From an uncultured Psychrobacter sp. (GTDB taxonomy: Bacteria; Pseudomonadota; Gammaproteobacteria; Pseudomonadales; Moraxellaceae): DNA of 64,000 nt. Location: the NCBI GenBank assembly GCA_947501045.1, contig CANMUI010000008.1, forward strand, positions 1 through 64,000, written 5' to 3'. The notes beneath the pieces were generated by a model. The model was given only the letters and a program-made list of their open reading frames with translations. It had not been told where the DNA came from and did not search any database. Below, one piece after another: positions 26,941 to 34,944 of this stretch (within the stretch, counting starts at the first letter, position 1; each line of letters begins with the position of its first letter). Made by a program: the position numbers and the translations under genes.

Positions 26941-27386
26941 CCTAGATCAGTCAGTCCAATTTCCAGATACTCCAAAGAAAGTATGGACTTCCCATATTTC
27001 CTTCATTGAAAATAATTTAACTAGTACGTGCAGTACTAGATATTCCAGGATCTATCAACCAGCAAGAGCCAGTTCTTTTCTACTTTAAAGTAGAAAATGG
27101 AAATGCCAGAGGCTATTACGATGATGATGGATTCGTTATATTAGCAGGATCTAAATTTAGAAAAAAAGCTGCTCCTTCGCTTAGTACGTGGGGAGTGAAA
27201 ACACGTGCCCATCTTATTAAAGAACAATATTTAGTCAATTACAGTGAACAAAGCTATCAACTCAGAGAAAACTACTTATGCAAAACACCTAGCGGCGCTG
27301 CTCAAATAGTATTGGGTAGATCTTCTAATGGTTGGACAGAATGGGCAAATATGGACGGCAAAACGTTGAGCGATGTTTATCGTTAA
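26941..27386 (+). pseudogene. Broken DUF4357 (GIY-YIG-associated type) gene
   Basis: Two fragments of one gene lie in different frames. The first reads SVQFPDTPKKVWTSHISF and then IENNLT (frame of 26981). The second, in the frame of 27021, reads VLDIPGSINQQEPVLFYFKV, GYYDDDGFVILAGS and ends with the DUF4357 core: LRENYLCKTPSGAAQIVLG, then SNGWTEWANMDGKTL. A TAA at 27018-27020 lies at the junction. DUF4357 usually forms the C-terminus of GIY-YIG nuclease-type proteins, and no GIY-YIG motif or start remains. An ATG-less internal part from 27195 is open but would only give half the domain. It may be a lost third component of the upstream operon. Confidence 0.7.
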
Positions 27387-27571
27387 TTAAACTGTTTTAG
27401 ATTTTGTCTAGTCAACCTTATATAGAATTGCAGACAAACTCAAAATCCCTAAAAATATTTCCTTATCAGTGCGCGGGGCGCTGTACTTTCTATTATGCAA
27501 CTTTAACCATCTTGATTTAGCTATACATTTACAGTACATTGAAAGTACACATGTAAGTTATAGGTGATAAA
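27387..27571. other. Region between DUF4357 remnant and dinJ-type antitoxin
   Basis: Noncoding. It contains a partial GC-rich repeat (AGTGCGCGGGGCGC, 27469-27482) and the toxin-antitoxin promoter. GTACTTTC at 27483-27490 and GAAAGTAC at 27541-27548 form a widely spaced inverted pair. Confidence 0.5.
27512..27565 (+). promoter_or_regulatory. Promoter/operator of the DinJ-YafQ-type pair
   Basis: TTGATT (27512) and TACATT (27535) are spaced by 17 bases. They overlap a symmetric region, TTACA-GTAC-attgaaa-GTAC-aca-TGTAA (27529-27556), which could be an autoregulatory operator for the antitoxin. Confidence 0.45.
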
Positions 27572-27841
27572 ATGACTACCACTAATTATAATATCAGACT
27601 TGATAAAGAACTAAAGGATAAAGCTTTTTCAGTATTTGAAAGTTATGGTTTAACGCCATCTCAAGCCATAAAGCTATTTCTCAATCAGGTAGCAGATACC
27701 AACACTGTACCACTGTCCTTTGACTATCAACCAGCGCCTAGTGCCAGCACGCTACAAGCTGTAGCAGAGCTTGAAAGCGGTCACTATAACGAAAGCTCCT
27801 TAGATGAGATGTTGGCGCTTAAGAATCATGCGCAAAGTTAG
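27572..27841 (+). CDS. RelB/DinJ-family antitoxin
   Basis: An 89-residue protein with an N-terminal ribbon-helix-helix domain: YNIRLDKELKDKAFSVFE, then GLTPSQAIKLFLNQV, the usual RelB/DinJ pattern. The C-terminal ~45 residues would bind the toxin. The pattern SLDEMLAL near the end is common in the family. It overlaps the downstream toxin start by 14 bases, the standard antitoxin-first order. Expected to repress its own promoter. A homologous DinJ-YafQ pair in E. coli acts in the cytosol by ribosome-dependent mRNA cleavage. Confidence 0.88.
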   Translation: MTTTNYNIRLDKELKDKAFSVFESYGLTPSQAIKLFLNQVADTNTVPLSFDYQPAPSASTLQAVAELESGHYNESSLDEMLALKNHAQS

Positions 27842-28085
27842 ACGAACTCGTTCATTTGATAAAGATTTTAAAAAGGCAGAGTTGTCAGAGAGCTTAATTG
27901 AAGTGCTTTACTGTTTGGTAAAAAGCGAACCTTTACCACCAAAATATCGCGACCATGCGCTAACGGGTAACTTAAAGGGCTATCGTGATTGCCACGTTAA
28001 GCCAGATTTGGTACTTATCTATCGTATTAAAGATGATGTTGTAGAGCTGGTTCGCCTTAATAGCCATTCTGAGGTGTTTCGCTAA
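27828..28085 (+). CDS. YafQ/RelE-family toxin
   Basis: An 85-residue, basic protein of the RelE/YafQ type. It has the typical layout: RRTRSFDKDFKKAE at the start, PLPPKYRDHALTGNLKGYRDCHVKPDLVLIYRI split around the central helix, and a C-terminal LNSHSEVF that keeps the catalytic-region His and the final Phe of the family. The ATG at 27828 lies within the antitoxin gene. An upstream in-frame ATG at 27804 would add eight residues not seen in the family. Predicted ribosome-associated mRNA endonuclease. Confidence 0.88.
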   Translation: MRKVRRTRSFDKDFKKAELSESLIEVLYCLVKSEPLPPKYRDHALTGNLKGYRDCHVKPDLVLIYRIKDDVVELVRLNSHSEVFR

Positions 28086-28152
28086 TCTGAACCCTATCTT
28101 ATTTAGATTATATAGCATCTAACTCAAAGTTTTATTGATATGTCATTCCAAT

Positions 28153-28174
28153 GGTGCATAGAATGCGCCCTACT
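28153..28174 (+). repeat. Dispersed repeat, diverged copy
   Basis: GGTGCATAGAATGCGCCCTACT keeps the outer bases and the CCCTACT tail of the GC-rich repeat family seen at 61-82 and 29078-29099, with changes in the centre. Confidence 0.5.
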
Positions 28175-28279
28175 ACCCTCTTGCATCACCCCTTCTCACA
28201 CCCATAAATAACTATAATAATCAGTTTTAAATTTTGATAAATAGATTGATCCGTTTTTTCATCAAAGACATCTACTTAG

Positions 28280-28305
28280 GTGTATAATATATAAAAATCA
28301 TACAC
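28280..28305 (+). promoter_or_regulatory. vapBC promoter/operator
   Basis: GTGTAT (28280-28285) and ATACAC (28300-28305) form an inverted repeat with centres 20 bases apart. The left arm overlaps a TATAAT box (28283-28288) about 40 bases before vapB. This fits the self-repressing operators of VapBC systems. Confidence 0.55.
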
Positions 28306-28326
28306 ATCCTTTTAAGGAATATTCGT

Positions 28327-28542
28327 ATGCGTACTAATATATATATTGATGATAATCTAATGGCTGACGCTCAGCGGCTATCTGGCGCAAAAACTAAGAA
28401 AGAAGCCGTTGAGCAAGGATTAAGGCTACTGGTGCAAATGCATGAACAACAAAACATCAAACAGTTACGTGGCAAACTACAGTGGGACGGTGATTTAGAC
28501 CAGATGCGTCAAGGTATCGATACGACTGAGCCCTCTGCATGA
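28327..28542 (+). CDS. vapB: VapB-family antitoxin
   Basis: A 71-residue antitoxin of the VapB (DUF2191) type. The N-terminal ribbon-helix-helix reads RTNIYIDDNLMADAQRLSG and TKKEAVEQGLRLLVQ. The C-terminal toxin-binding tail includes LRGKLQWDGDLDQMR, a family hallmark. AAGGA precedes the ATG. The last codons overlap vapC by ATGA, implying translational coupling. Predicted to neutralise the PIN toxin and repress the operon with it. Confidence 0.92.
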   Translation: MRTNIYIDDNLMADAQRLSGAKTKKEAVEQGLRLLVQMHEQQNIKQLRGKLQWDGDLDQMRQGIDTTEPSA

Positions 28543-28967
28543 AACCGAATATCATCCTTACGATTATCGTAGATTCGAGTGTTTGGATAGACTACTTTAA
28601 TGGTATCGTAACGCCGCATACCGACCTTTTAGATATCCTATTGTCGCAAGCGAAAATCGCTATTACCGACGTTATTTTGATGGAAGTTCTACAAGGATTT
28701 AAAGAAGATAAGCATTACTCGCAGGCATTTTCAGCGCTAAATACGCTCGCTTGTTATGACATTTTAGGTAAGAATAATGCTATCCGCTACGTGTCTTATT
28801 ATCGACAACTGCGCAAAAAAGGCATAACTATTCGTAAATCCAATGATGTTATGATTGCTGGGTTTTGTATTGACAGCCAAATGCCTCTACTCTTTAGTGA
28901 CAAAGATTTTAATCCTTTTGTAGAGCATCTTGGTTTACTCTCAGCCCTAGACCTCAAAGCTCATTAA
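28539..28967 (+). CDS. vapC: VapC-family PIN-domain toxin ribonuclease
   Basis: A 142-residue PIN-domain protein. The acidic metal-binding residues are all present: Asp in IIVDSSVWIDYF (about residue 12), Glu in DVILMEVLQGF, Asp in SNDVMIAGFC and Asp in LLFSDKDFNPF. VapC toxins cut specific RNAs, often initiator tRNA or rRNA; the target here is unknown. The start overlaps the vapB stop by four bases. It is about 8 residues longer at the N-terminus than typical MIIVDSS starts. Confidence 0.92.
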   Translation: MKPNIILTIIVDSSVWIDYFNGIVTPHTDLLDILLSQAKIAITDVILMEVLQGFKEDKHYSQAFSALNTLACYDILGKNNAIRYVSYYRQLRKKGITIRKSNDVMIAGFCIDSQMPLLFSDKDFNPFVEHLGLLSALDLKAH

Positions 28968-28984
28968 TACTTAGGAAAGCTCGC

Positions 28985-29005
28985 GTAGGTTGCGCCCAGC
29001 GCACC
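28985..29005 (-). repeat. Dispersed GC-rich repeat, reverse copy
   Basis: Read on the minus strand, GGTGCGCTGGGCGCAACCTAC matches the repeat at 61-82 apart from a few changes. Together with the forward copy at 29078-29099 it forms an inverted pair just before mutY. Confidence 0.6.
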
Positions 29006-29077
29006 TAGAAACTGTAAAAACTAGGCATAATCTTTTAAACAAGAATTTCTACGATGATCATTTACTATTTTATAATC

Positions 29078-29099
29078 GGTGCGCGGGACGCACCCTACT
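29078..29099 (+). repeat. Dispersed GC-rich repeat
   Basis: GGTGCGCGGGACGCACCCTACT differs from the copy at 61-82 by a single base. It ends 15 bases before the mutY start and so lies in its 5' leader. Confidence 0.7.
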
Positions 29100-29114
29100 G
29101 CCAAGACCAAATCT

Positions 29115-30395
29115 ATGAGCCAAAAAAACGCTAGCCAAAAAATCAAAAATTCAGAAGAAAGCTTTTCTCATTCTACTAAAGCCCTAAACACTTTCGCCCT
29201 GCGCCTACTCGACTGGTTCGAAACCAGCGGTCGCCACGATTTGCCTTGGCAGCAGCACCAAACCGACACGCCCAATCCTTATATCGTTTGGCTTTCAGAA
29301 GTCATGCTGCAACAAACGCAAGTAACCACCGTACTGCCGTACTTTGCAAGATTTATGGACTCGTTCCCAACGGTGCAAGATTTAGCCGCAGCGGACTGGG
29401 ATACCATCGCCGAGCATTGGGCAGGCATGGGTTACTATGCGCGAGCGCGTAATTTGCACAAAGGCGCGAAGCAATTGGTCGAAATTATAAACAAGACTGG
29501 CGATTTTCCCCAAACTCTAGCAGGTTGGGAAGCGATATCAGGCGTTGGCCCATCAACGGCTGGCGCAATTATGGCAATGGGCTTGCATAAATATGGCGTC
29601 ATCTGCGATGGTAATGTCAAACGGGTATTGACGCGCTGGGCAGGGATTGATGGCGATATTACTAAATCTGCTACCAATAAAGAGCTGTGGGCATTGGCAA
29701 AGCGTCTGACGCCTCTTGAGAACTCAGGTCTATTTGCACAAGCGATGATGGATATGGGCGCGACTTTATGCGTGCGCCGTAGCCCAGCTTGCCAGCTGTG
29801 TCCATTGAAAGACGATTGTATCGCTCATGCCGAGGGGCGCGAAACCGACTATCCGGTCAAAGCTAAGAAAAAACCCAAACCCAGCAAGTTTAGTAATGCG
29901 TTATTGATCGAAAATGAAAATGGCGAAATATTGTGGCTACAGCGCCCTGATAATGGGATTTGGGGCGGACTTTGGAGCTTACCGCTACAATTCGTAGAAA
30001 AAGTCGATGGTAAAACCGATAGTAAGATAGGAACGCATAAGCAGAATAATGAAGTTAAGACAGATAAGCAAAAGCTTGACGTACGTAGCAATGAAAAAGT
30101 ATATGAAACAGAATTTACCACTGCTGAGCAAATTATTAATGAGTGGCTAACAGAAAATAATTTAATTGCCAAGCCTGTAAGCAATACGCTACTTGATGAT
30201 GCTCCTATTAGGCACTCACTGACTCATTTTCATTGGTATTTGCAGCCGCAAAAATTGGTTATTGATGGTCAGCAAATAGCAGAGTTAAAAGATAGATTAG
30301 CTGCTGCGGATATAGAGTTTAAATGGCTAGATAAACAAAAAGCGCAAGACAGTCTAGGACTACCTCGCGCTATGATAAAGGTTTTAGAAATTTAG
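29115..30395 (+). CDS. mutY: A/G-specific adenine glycosylase
   Basis: Removes adenine mispaired with 8-oxoguanine. The catalytic Glu lies in WLSEVMLQQTQV, the helix-hairpin-helix is ISGVGPSTAGAIMA, and the catalytic Asp lies in ICDGNVKRVL. The 4Fe-4S ligands are CVRRSPACQLCPLKDDC, with C-x6-C-x2-C-x5-C spacing. The C-terminal MutT-like domain (about residues 260-427) recognises 8-oxoG and holds a polar Lys/Asp insertion of about 40 residues not seen in shorter homologues. The upstream extension from 29079 comes from the GC-rich repeat, so the ATG at 29115 is preferred. It marks the right edge of the accessory island. Confidence 0.94.
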   Translation: MSQKNASQKIKNSEESFSHSTKALNTFALRLLDWFETSGRHDLPWQQHQTDTPNPYIVWLSEVMLQQTQVTTVLPYFARFMDSFPTVQDLAAADWDTIAEHWAGMGYYARARNLHKGAKQLVEIINKTGDFPQTLAGWEAISGVGPSTAGAIMAMGLHKYGVICDGNVKRVLTRWAGIDGDITKSATNKELWALAKRLTPLENSGLFAQAMMDMGATLCVRRSPACQLCPLKDDCIAHAEGRETDYPVKAKKKPKPSKFSNALLIENENGEILWLQRPDNGIWGGLWSLPLQFVEKVDGKTDSKIGTHKQNNEVKTDKQKLDVRSNEKVYETEFTTAEQIINEWLTENNLIAKPVSNTLLDDAPIRHSLTHFHWYLQPQKLVIDGQQIAELKDRLAAADIEFKWLDKQKAQDSLGLPRAMIKVLEI

Positions 30396-30426
30396 ATGTA
30401 CTTTAGAAACAAACTTTATAAACAAC

Positions 30427-31329
30427 TTAAGACTTCGGCACCCGAAGTCGCATCAGACCCTCTTGTTGTACCGTAGCGACCAATCTACCATGTTGCCAAA
30501 ACTGACCATGATTGAGCCCTTTAGCGCTGGAGGTGGTATCACTCCACATATCGTAAAGTAGCCAGTCATTAAGATCGAACGGACGATGAAAGTGCATGGA
30601 ATGATCAATACTGGCGGCTTGTAAACCACTGGTCATAAAGCTAATACCATGCGACATCAGCCCCGTGCCCACTAAGTAAAAATCCGATGAAAATGCTAAT
30701 AGCGCCTGCTGAATAGCCACCGGCTGCGCGCCAAGTTCGCGAATGCGCAACCAGTTGGCCTGCTTGGGTTTCATGGGTTCTGGATGTATCGGATCACGCG
30801 GTTTAATCGGCTTAATCTCCACATGCCGCCGACGCATAAAGCGTGCTTTTAGTGCCTCTGGTACTTTGCCGACGTACTTTTCTTTGAGCTCTTGCTCAGT
30901 CAGCAGGTCTTCGGGCGGTGGGTAAACTGGCATATCTTGTTGATACTCCAAGCCTTTCTCTACAGGTGAGAACGAAGCGATCATCGAAAAGATAACTTCT
31001 TCAACAGGCGCTTTACCGCGTACTTGTTTATACTGAATAGCGGTCACTTCACGCGCTGACAAGCTACGACCATCACGCAGACGGCGCACTTGATAGATAA
31101 CCGGCTGGGTAATATCACCGCCGCGCAAAAAATAGCCGTGTAGCGAATGACAAGGTTTATCTTCATTAAGAGTATGCGCTGCCGCCATCATGGCCTGCGC
31201 AAGCACTTGCCCGCCAAAGATACGTGCACCTACATAGTCATGACTTTTACCTTCAAATACATCAGGACTGACTTCGATAAGCGCTACCGTAGCGAGTAGC
31301 TCATCGATCAGTTGTGGGTAATCAGACAT
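30427..31329 (-). CDS. tesB: Acyl-CoA thioesterase II
   Basis: Hydrolyses acyl-CoA to free fatty acid and CoA. The 300-residue protein has two fused hotdog domains. The first contains ARIFGGQVLAQAMMAAAHTL. The second contains ASIDHSMHFHRPFDLNDWLLYD, with the catalytic Asp region of TesB. AAGGAG sits at good spacing before the ATG at 31329; the in-frame start ten codons upstream lacks this. Convergent with mutY. Confidence 0.93.
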   Translation of the reverse strand: MSDYPQLIDELLATVALIEVSPDVFEGKSHDYVGARIFGGQVLAQAMMAAAHTLNEDKPCHSLHGYFLRGGDITQPVIYQVRRLRDGRSLSAREVTAIQYKQVRGKAPVEEVIFSMIASFSPVEKGLEYQQDMPVYPPPEDLLTEQELKEKYVGKVPEALKARFMRRRHVEIKPIKPRDPIHPEPMKPKQANWLRIRELGAQPVAIQQALLAFSSDFYLVGTGLMSHGISFMTSGLQAASIDHSMHFHRPFDLNDWLLYDMWSDTTSSAKGLNHGQFWQHGRLVATVQQEGLMRLRVPKS

Positions 31330-31596
31330 GACGGTAAGTCTCCTTATTGGTAAAATCATCAGCAGCGATCACATCGATTCTGATACGAGCGAATACTAAA
31401 ACAGGACGAGCACTGTTAGATAATTAGATAAATAGTAATCACCTACAAAAGTGAATATCTTACTTAACATCAGTAGTTTTGACCAGCGCTCAACAGTCAG
31501 CTTGCCGTCATTAATTTGACTACTTAGGTTAGATTTTTATTACCAGGCTGTAGTAAATTTCTGCACAACATAGCAATAATAAAGTGAACCTTAAAC

Positions 31597-31624
31597 AAAA
31601 AGAGGCGCTATTTTGCACCTCTTT
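31597..31624 (-). terminator. Intrinsic terminator after rapA
   Basis: AAAGAGGCGC pairs with GCACCTCTTT (one mismatch) around a short AT loop; on the minus strand the stem ends in T residues. It lies about 20 bases past the rapA stop. Confidence 0.75.
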
Positions 31625-31645
31625 ACATACTTTTACTGGTAAGAT

Positions 31646-34555
31646 TTAAGGTTTTACCGCTACAAGTACGCGAATAGAATCTGGCACCAAAGAGAGATTT
31701 GCTAGCGCTTGCTCACCTTGCGTTTGCAGCTGCTCTAAGCGCTCAATCTCTTCAGGTCGTACGTTTGGATTGATAGTTTGCAGATGTTTAAGTCGTTTGA
31801 TTTCACGTGACCACTGCTGGCTAAAGCGGCTACTTGCTTGTTTGCCAATATCGTCTAACTGCTCGCGTGCAATGGCTTCGGCTTCATAGTAACGCTCTTC
31901 AATCACAGCTCCGCGCACTTTGACCACTTGCCTTGCGCGGGTCTTATCTAAACGAGTGATGTAGGGTTTGATCATGTCGCTGCTGATACGCGCAGATAAA
32001 TCACTGCCCTGTTCACTAATAAACACGCGAATACTTTGCGTCGGTAGCGTCGCTGGCAAGTTAAGCACTTTTGGTGCAATAGCTTCAACTCTAAAGTTGA
32101 CCTCAAGCATAATCATACCTTGAGGAATGGCGTTGCTTTTAAGCATGGCAACGGTAGTATTACCGAAGGTGCTGGTACTAGCCAGCTCATAGATTGAGCG
32201 CATCAGCGGATGCTCGTGCGTTATAAACTCAATATCTTCACGCTGCAAAGCTTGCTCGCGCTCAAAGGTCAACGTCATGCCCTCTTCATCATCACCGAGC
32301 GGCAAACCTTCGATATACTCACTGACCTCGGTACTATCAAGCGGCGCAAGTACCCAAGATCCATCGCGCTGGATACTATAATCGACGTTGGCTGATGCTA
32401 AGAAGCGATCCATAAACTGCGGCAAAATATTGTTACTATCAAAATCACGCATCGCATCTGCAATACGGCTTGCAACGCGCGGACGGCAAGAGTTGTACTC
32501 AAGCAGACGATCACGGCCCGCTTGTAGCTGCGCCTCTAACGCCAAACGCATCTGCTTTGCCTCTTTAATGAGCGCTTGTAAACCATCACGATTGTCAGCA
32601 GTATCAGGACCTTCAAGCAGTGGTTTGAGCGTTTGAATGTATTGCTCTTGGACGCTTTGAGCGGTCGGTGATATCTGATTAAACATGTTCAGTGCGCTAT
32701 CGTACCAATGATAGAGACGCTCTTGTGCGGTACCTTGTACATAAGGGACGTGTAAAGTGATTTGCTGGGTCTGACCAATGCGATCAAGGCGACCAATGCG
32801 CTGCTCTAAAGTATCTGGATTGGCCGGCAGATCCCATAGGATCAACTGGCTGGCAAATTGAAAATTGCGTCCCTCAGAGCCAATCTCCGAGCACAGCAGT
32901 ATCTGCGCCCCTTCACTATCAGCGAAGAACGCCGCGGCTTGGTCGCGTTCAAGCAAAGTCATCTGCTCGGTGAAGATAGCCGTCTTGATACCAGCATGTA
33001 GACGCAGTACTGCTTCTAGGCTCTCAACCGTTGCCCCACTACGCGCAATGAGCAATACCTTTTGTTGTTTTAAATCACTTTTTAAAATATTAATGAGCCA
33101 AGGCACACGTGGATCGTCCTCAAGCCAGCTGCCATCGGGCTGATTCTCCTCGCCCCAAAGCTGATCGCGCAGCTTACCTATGGACTGATAACTGTTTTCC
33201 CACGCCTCAGGTAGTGGCAATGGATGGGGCTGGCTGCTACGCCCATAAAAACCTTTGACGCTCTCGCGAGTATTACGAAACAGTACTCGTCCGGTGCCAT
33301 GCCGATCCAGTAACTCATTTAGCGCATAAGTACGCAGCTTGTCATCTTCGTTGATGGTCGCAAGCTCATCCACGCTTAAACCTAGCAGTTCAGTCAATGC
33401 GGTGATTTGGCTGGCGCTGAGTGCTTGGTCTTCAATTAATACGCCCGCTACAGCTGCTGTTTGTTCAAAAGCTTCTTGACCAGCAATAAATTCGTCCAAA
33501 TCATCAAAACGATCTGAATCCAGCAAGCGCAACCGGGCAAAGTGACTTTGAATACCTAATTGTTCAGGAGTCGCAGTCAGCAGCATTACGCCAGGGGTTT
33601 GTTCGGCGAAGTCTGCAACTAAGTCGTATTTCTCGTTACCCCCATTGGCCTCATCCCAGTGCAAATGATGCGCCTCATCGACGACTAAAAGATCAAAACC
33701 TGCATCCAACGCTTGCTCATGCAAATCAGGATGGTCAAGCAGCAGATCCATACCCGCAATAATACACTGCTCGGTAGCAAACACGTTTTGCTCAGGATCG
33801 TGCTCTTTAATAGCGGCGGTACGCACCAAATCAAACAGCGCAAAGTTTAGATTAAAGCGGCGACGCAGCTCAATCATCCACTGATACTGCAAGCTATCAG
33901 GCACTAATATCAGCACCCGGTTTGCTTTACCCGTGAGCAGCTGCTGATGGATAATCAAACCTGCCTCAATGGTTTTGCCAAGGCCCACTTCATCAGCAAG
34001 TAGTACACGTGGCGCAATACGTTTACCGACTTCGTGCGCGATATACAGCTGATGCTCAATGATATCGACGCGCGCACCCATAAGCCCTCTTAGCGGATGA
34101 CCGGAGATTGCTGATTGCATACGCAAGATATCTTGGCGCAGCTCATACCAATCACTACGCTCCACCCTTCCGGCAAGCAGACGTTCAAGCGGCTTGGCAA
34201 GCGTAATATTGGCCGCCAAGCGGGTTTCCATAATACTTTTATTAGCAGCGCCATTATCATTGTTATTTTCAACGCCATATTTAAGAACACCCATCACCTC
34301 GTCGACACTAGTGATATTGTAGTTATGGCCTTCTTGATCATAGACGCTGTCGCCAACTTTAAACACTACGCGAGACAATGGTGCAGAGCTTTTAGCATAG
34401 ACACGGGTCTCTTCGCTTTGTGGAAACAAAATATGGACGCAGCGTTCATCGACATCGATAACCACGCCCAAGCCAAGCTCGGACTCAGTATCAGATAGAT
34501 AGCGTTGGCCAACAGCGAATTCGGAACTGTGCAGTGCAGCGGCAGAAATAGTCAT
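31646..34555 (-). CDS. rapA: RNA polymerase-associated protein RapA
   Basis: A Swi2/Snf2-type ATPase that helps recycle RNA polymerase. The 969-residue length matches the family. The N-terminal Tudor-like domains span about residues 1-110, the helicase motif I LLADEVGLGKTIEAGLI is at about 185-201, and the DEAH box is VVDEAHHLHWD. Motif V/VI region RNFQFASQLILWDLPANP and QRIGRLDRIGQ are intact, followed by the long C-terminal RapA-specific region. Monocistronic, divergent from the dehydrogenase pair. Confidence 0.96.
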   Translation of the reverse strand: MTISAAALHSSEFAVGQRYLSDTESELGLGVVIDVDERCVHILFPQSEETRVYAKSSAPLSRVVFKVGDSVYDQEGHNYNITSVDEVMGVLKYGVENNNDNGAANKSIMETRLAANITLAKPLERLLAGRVERSDWYELRQDILRMQSAISGHPLRGLMGARVDIIEHQLYIAHEVGKRIAPRVLLADEVGLGKTIEAGLIIHQQLLTGKANRVLILVPDSLQYQWMIELRRRFNLNFALFDLVRTAAIKEHDPEQNVFATEQCIIAGMDLLLDHPDLHEQALDAGFDLLVVDEAHHLHWDEANGGNEKYDLVADFAEQTPGVMLLTATPEQLGIQSHFARLRLLDSDRFDDLDEFIAGQEAFEQTAAVAGVLIEDQALSASQITALTELLGLSVDELATINEDDKLRTYALNELLDRHGTGRVLFRNTRESVKGFYGRSSQPHPLPLPEAWENSYQSIGKLRDQLWGEENQPDGSWLEDDPRVPWLINILKSDLKQQKVLLIARSGATVESLEAVLRLHAGIKTAIFTEQMTLLERDQAAAFFADSEGAQILLCSEIGSEGRNFQFASQLILWDLPANPDTLEQRIGRLDRIGQTQQITLHVPYVQGTAQERLYHWYDSALNMFNQISPTAQSVQEQYIQTLKPLLEGPDTADNRDGLQALIKEAKQMRLALEAQLQAGRDRLLEYNSCRPRVASRIADAMRDFDSNNILPQFMDRFLASANVDYSIQRDGSWVLAPLDSTEVSEYIEGLPLGDDEEGMTLTFEREQALQREDIEFITHEHPLMRSIYELASTSTFGNTTVAMLKSNAIPQGMIMLEVNFRVEAIAPKVLNLPATLPTQSIRVFISEQGSDLSARISSDMIKPYITRLDKTRARQVVKVRGAVIEERYYEAEAIAREQLDDIGKQASSRFSQQWSREIKRLKHLQTINPNVRPEEIERLEQLQTQGEQALANLSLVPDSIRVLVAVKP

Positions 34556-34944
34556 AGGGCAATATCTTTTATACTCAATTGTTAAGGAGACAAGCGGTAA
34601 ATACTAATAAACGAGTTCTAACAACCTTAACATAGCAACGTTGTTACCTTGTTAAGCGGGGACCGTAGTTTAGCAAATGTCTTGTATGTTTTTTGGTAGA
34701 TTTTTAAACCTGTGAGCCAAGTAACACAAGAGACAGTAGCCGTTAGATGCGTGCGGTAGCTTAAGTTTTCAAGAGTATATTCGTCTTGAAAACTGAGGAT
34801 AGATTAGATAGTTCTTTACAACACTTATAATTATAAAATTAGAAATAAAACTTAGTAAAGCTGACCCCCTGCTCTATAGGTTTTTTGTTTCATGCCAGTC
34901 ATGCTACATTAAGCTTTATTGAAAACGCTAAATAAGGAGCACCT
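34556..34944. other. rapA-dehydrogenase divergent intergenic region
   Basis: A 389-base gap between divergent genes. Its one striking feature is the perfect hairpin at 34764-34794. No gene or clear consensus promoter is visible. Confidence 0.55.
34764..34794. repeat. Perfect 11-bp inverted repeat
   Basis: AGTTTTCAAGA and TCTTGAAAACT flank a 9-base loop. No T-run follows on either strand, so it is not a typical terminator. Its position between divergent genes also allows a regulatory site. Confidence 0.6.

Noticed and set aside
27195..27386. Complete small gene of 63 residues
   Set aside because: It begins in the middle of a DUF4357 domain whose front half is readable upstream in the same frame without a start, so it is the tail of a broken gene.
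27483..27548. Terminal inverted repeats of a small element (GTACTTTC/GAAAGTAC)
   Set aside because: Only 8 bases match and one arm lies inside the likely toxin-antitoxin promoter, so chance or an operator half-site is more likely.
29200..29230. tRNA-like T-loop sequence (GGTTCGAAACC)
   Set aside because: It lies within mutY coding sequence and no cloverleaf can be formed around it.
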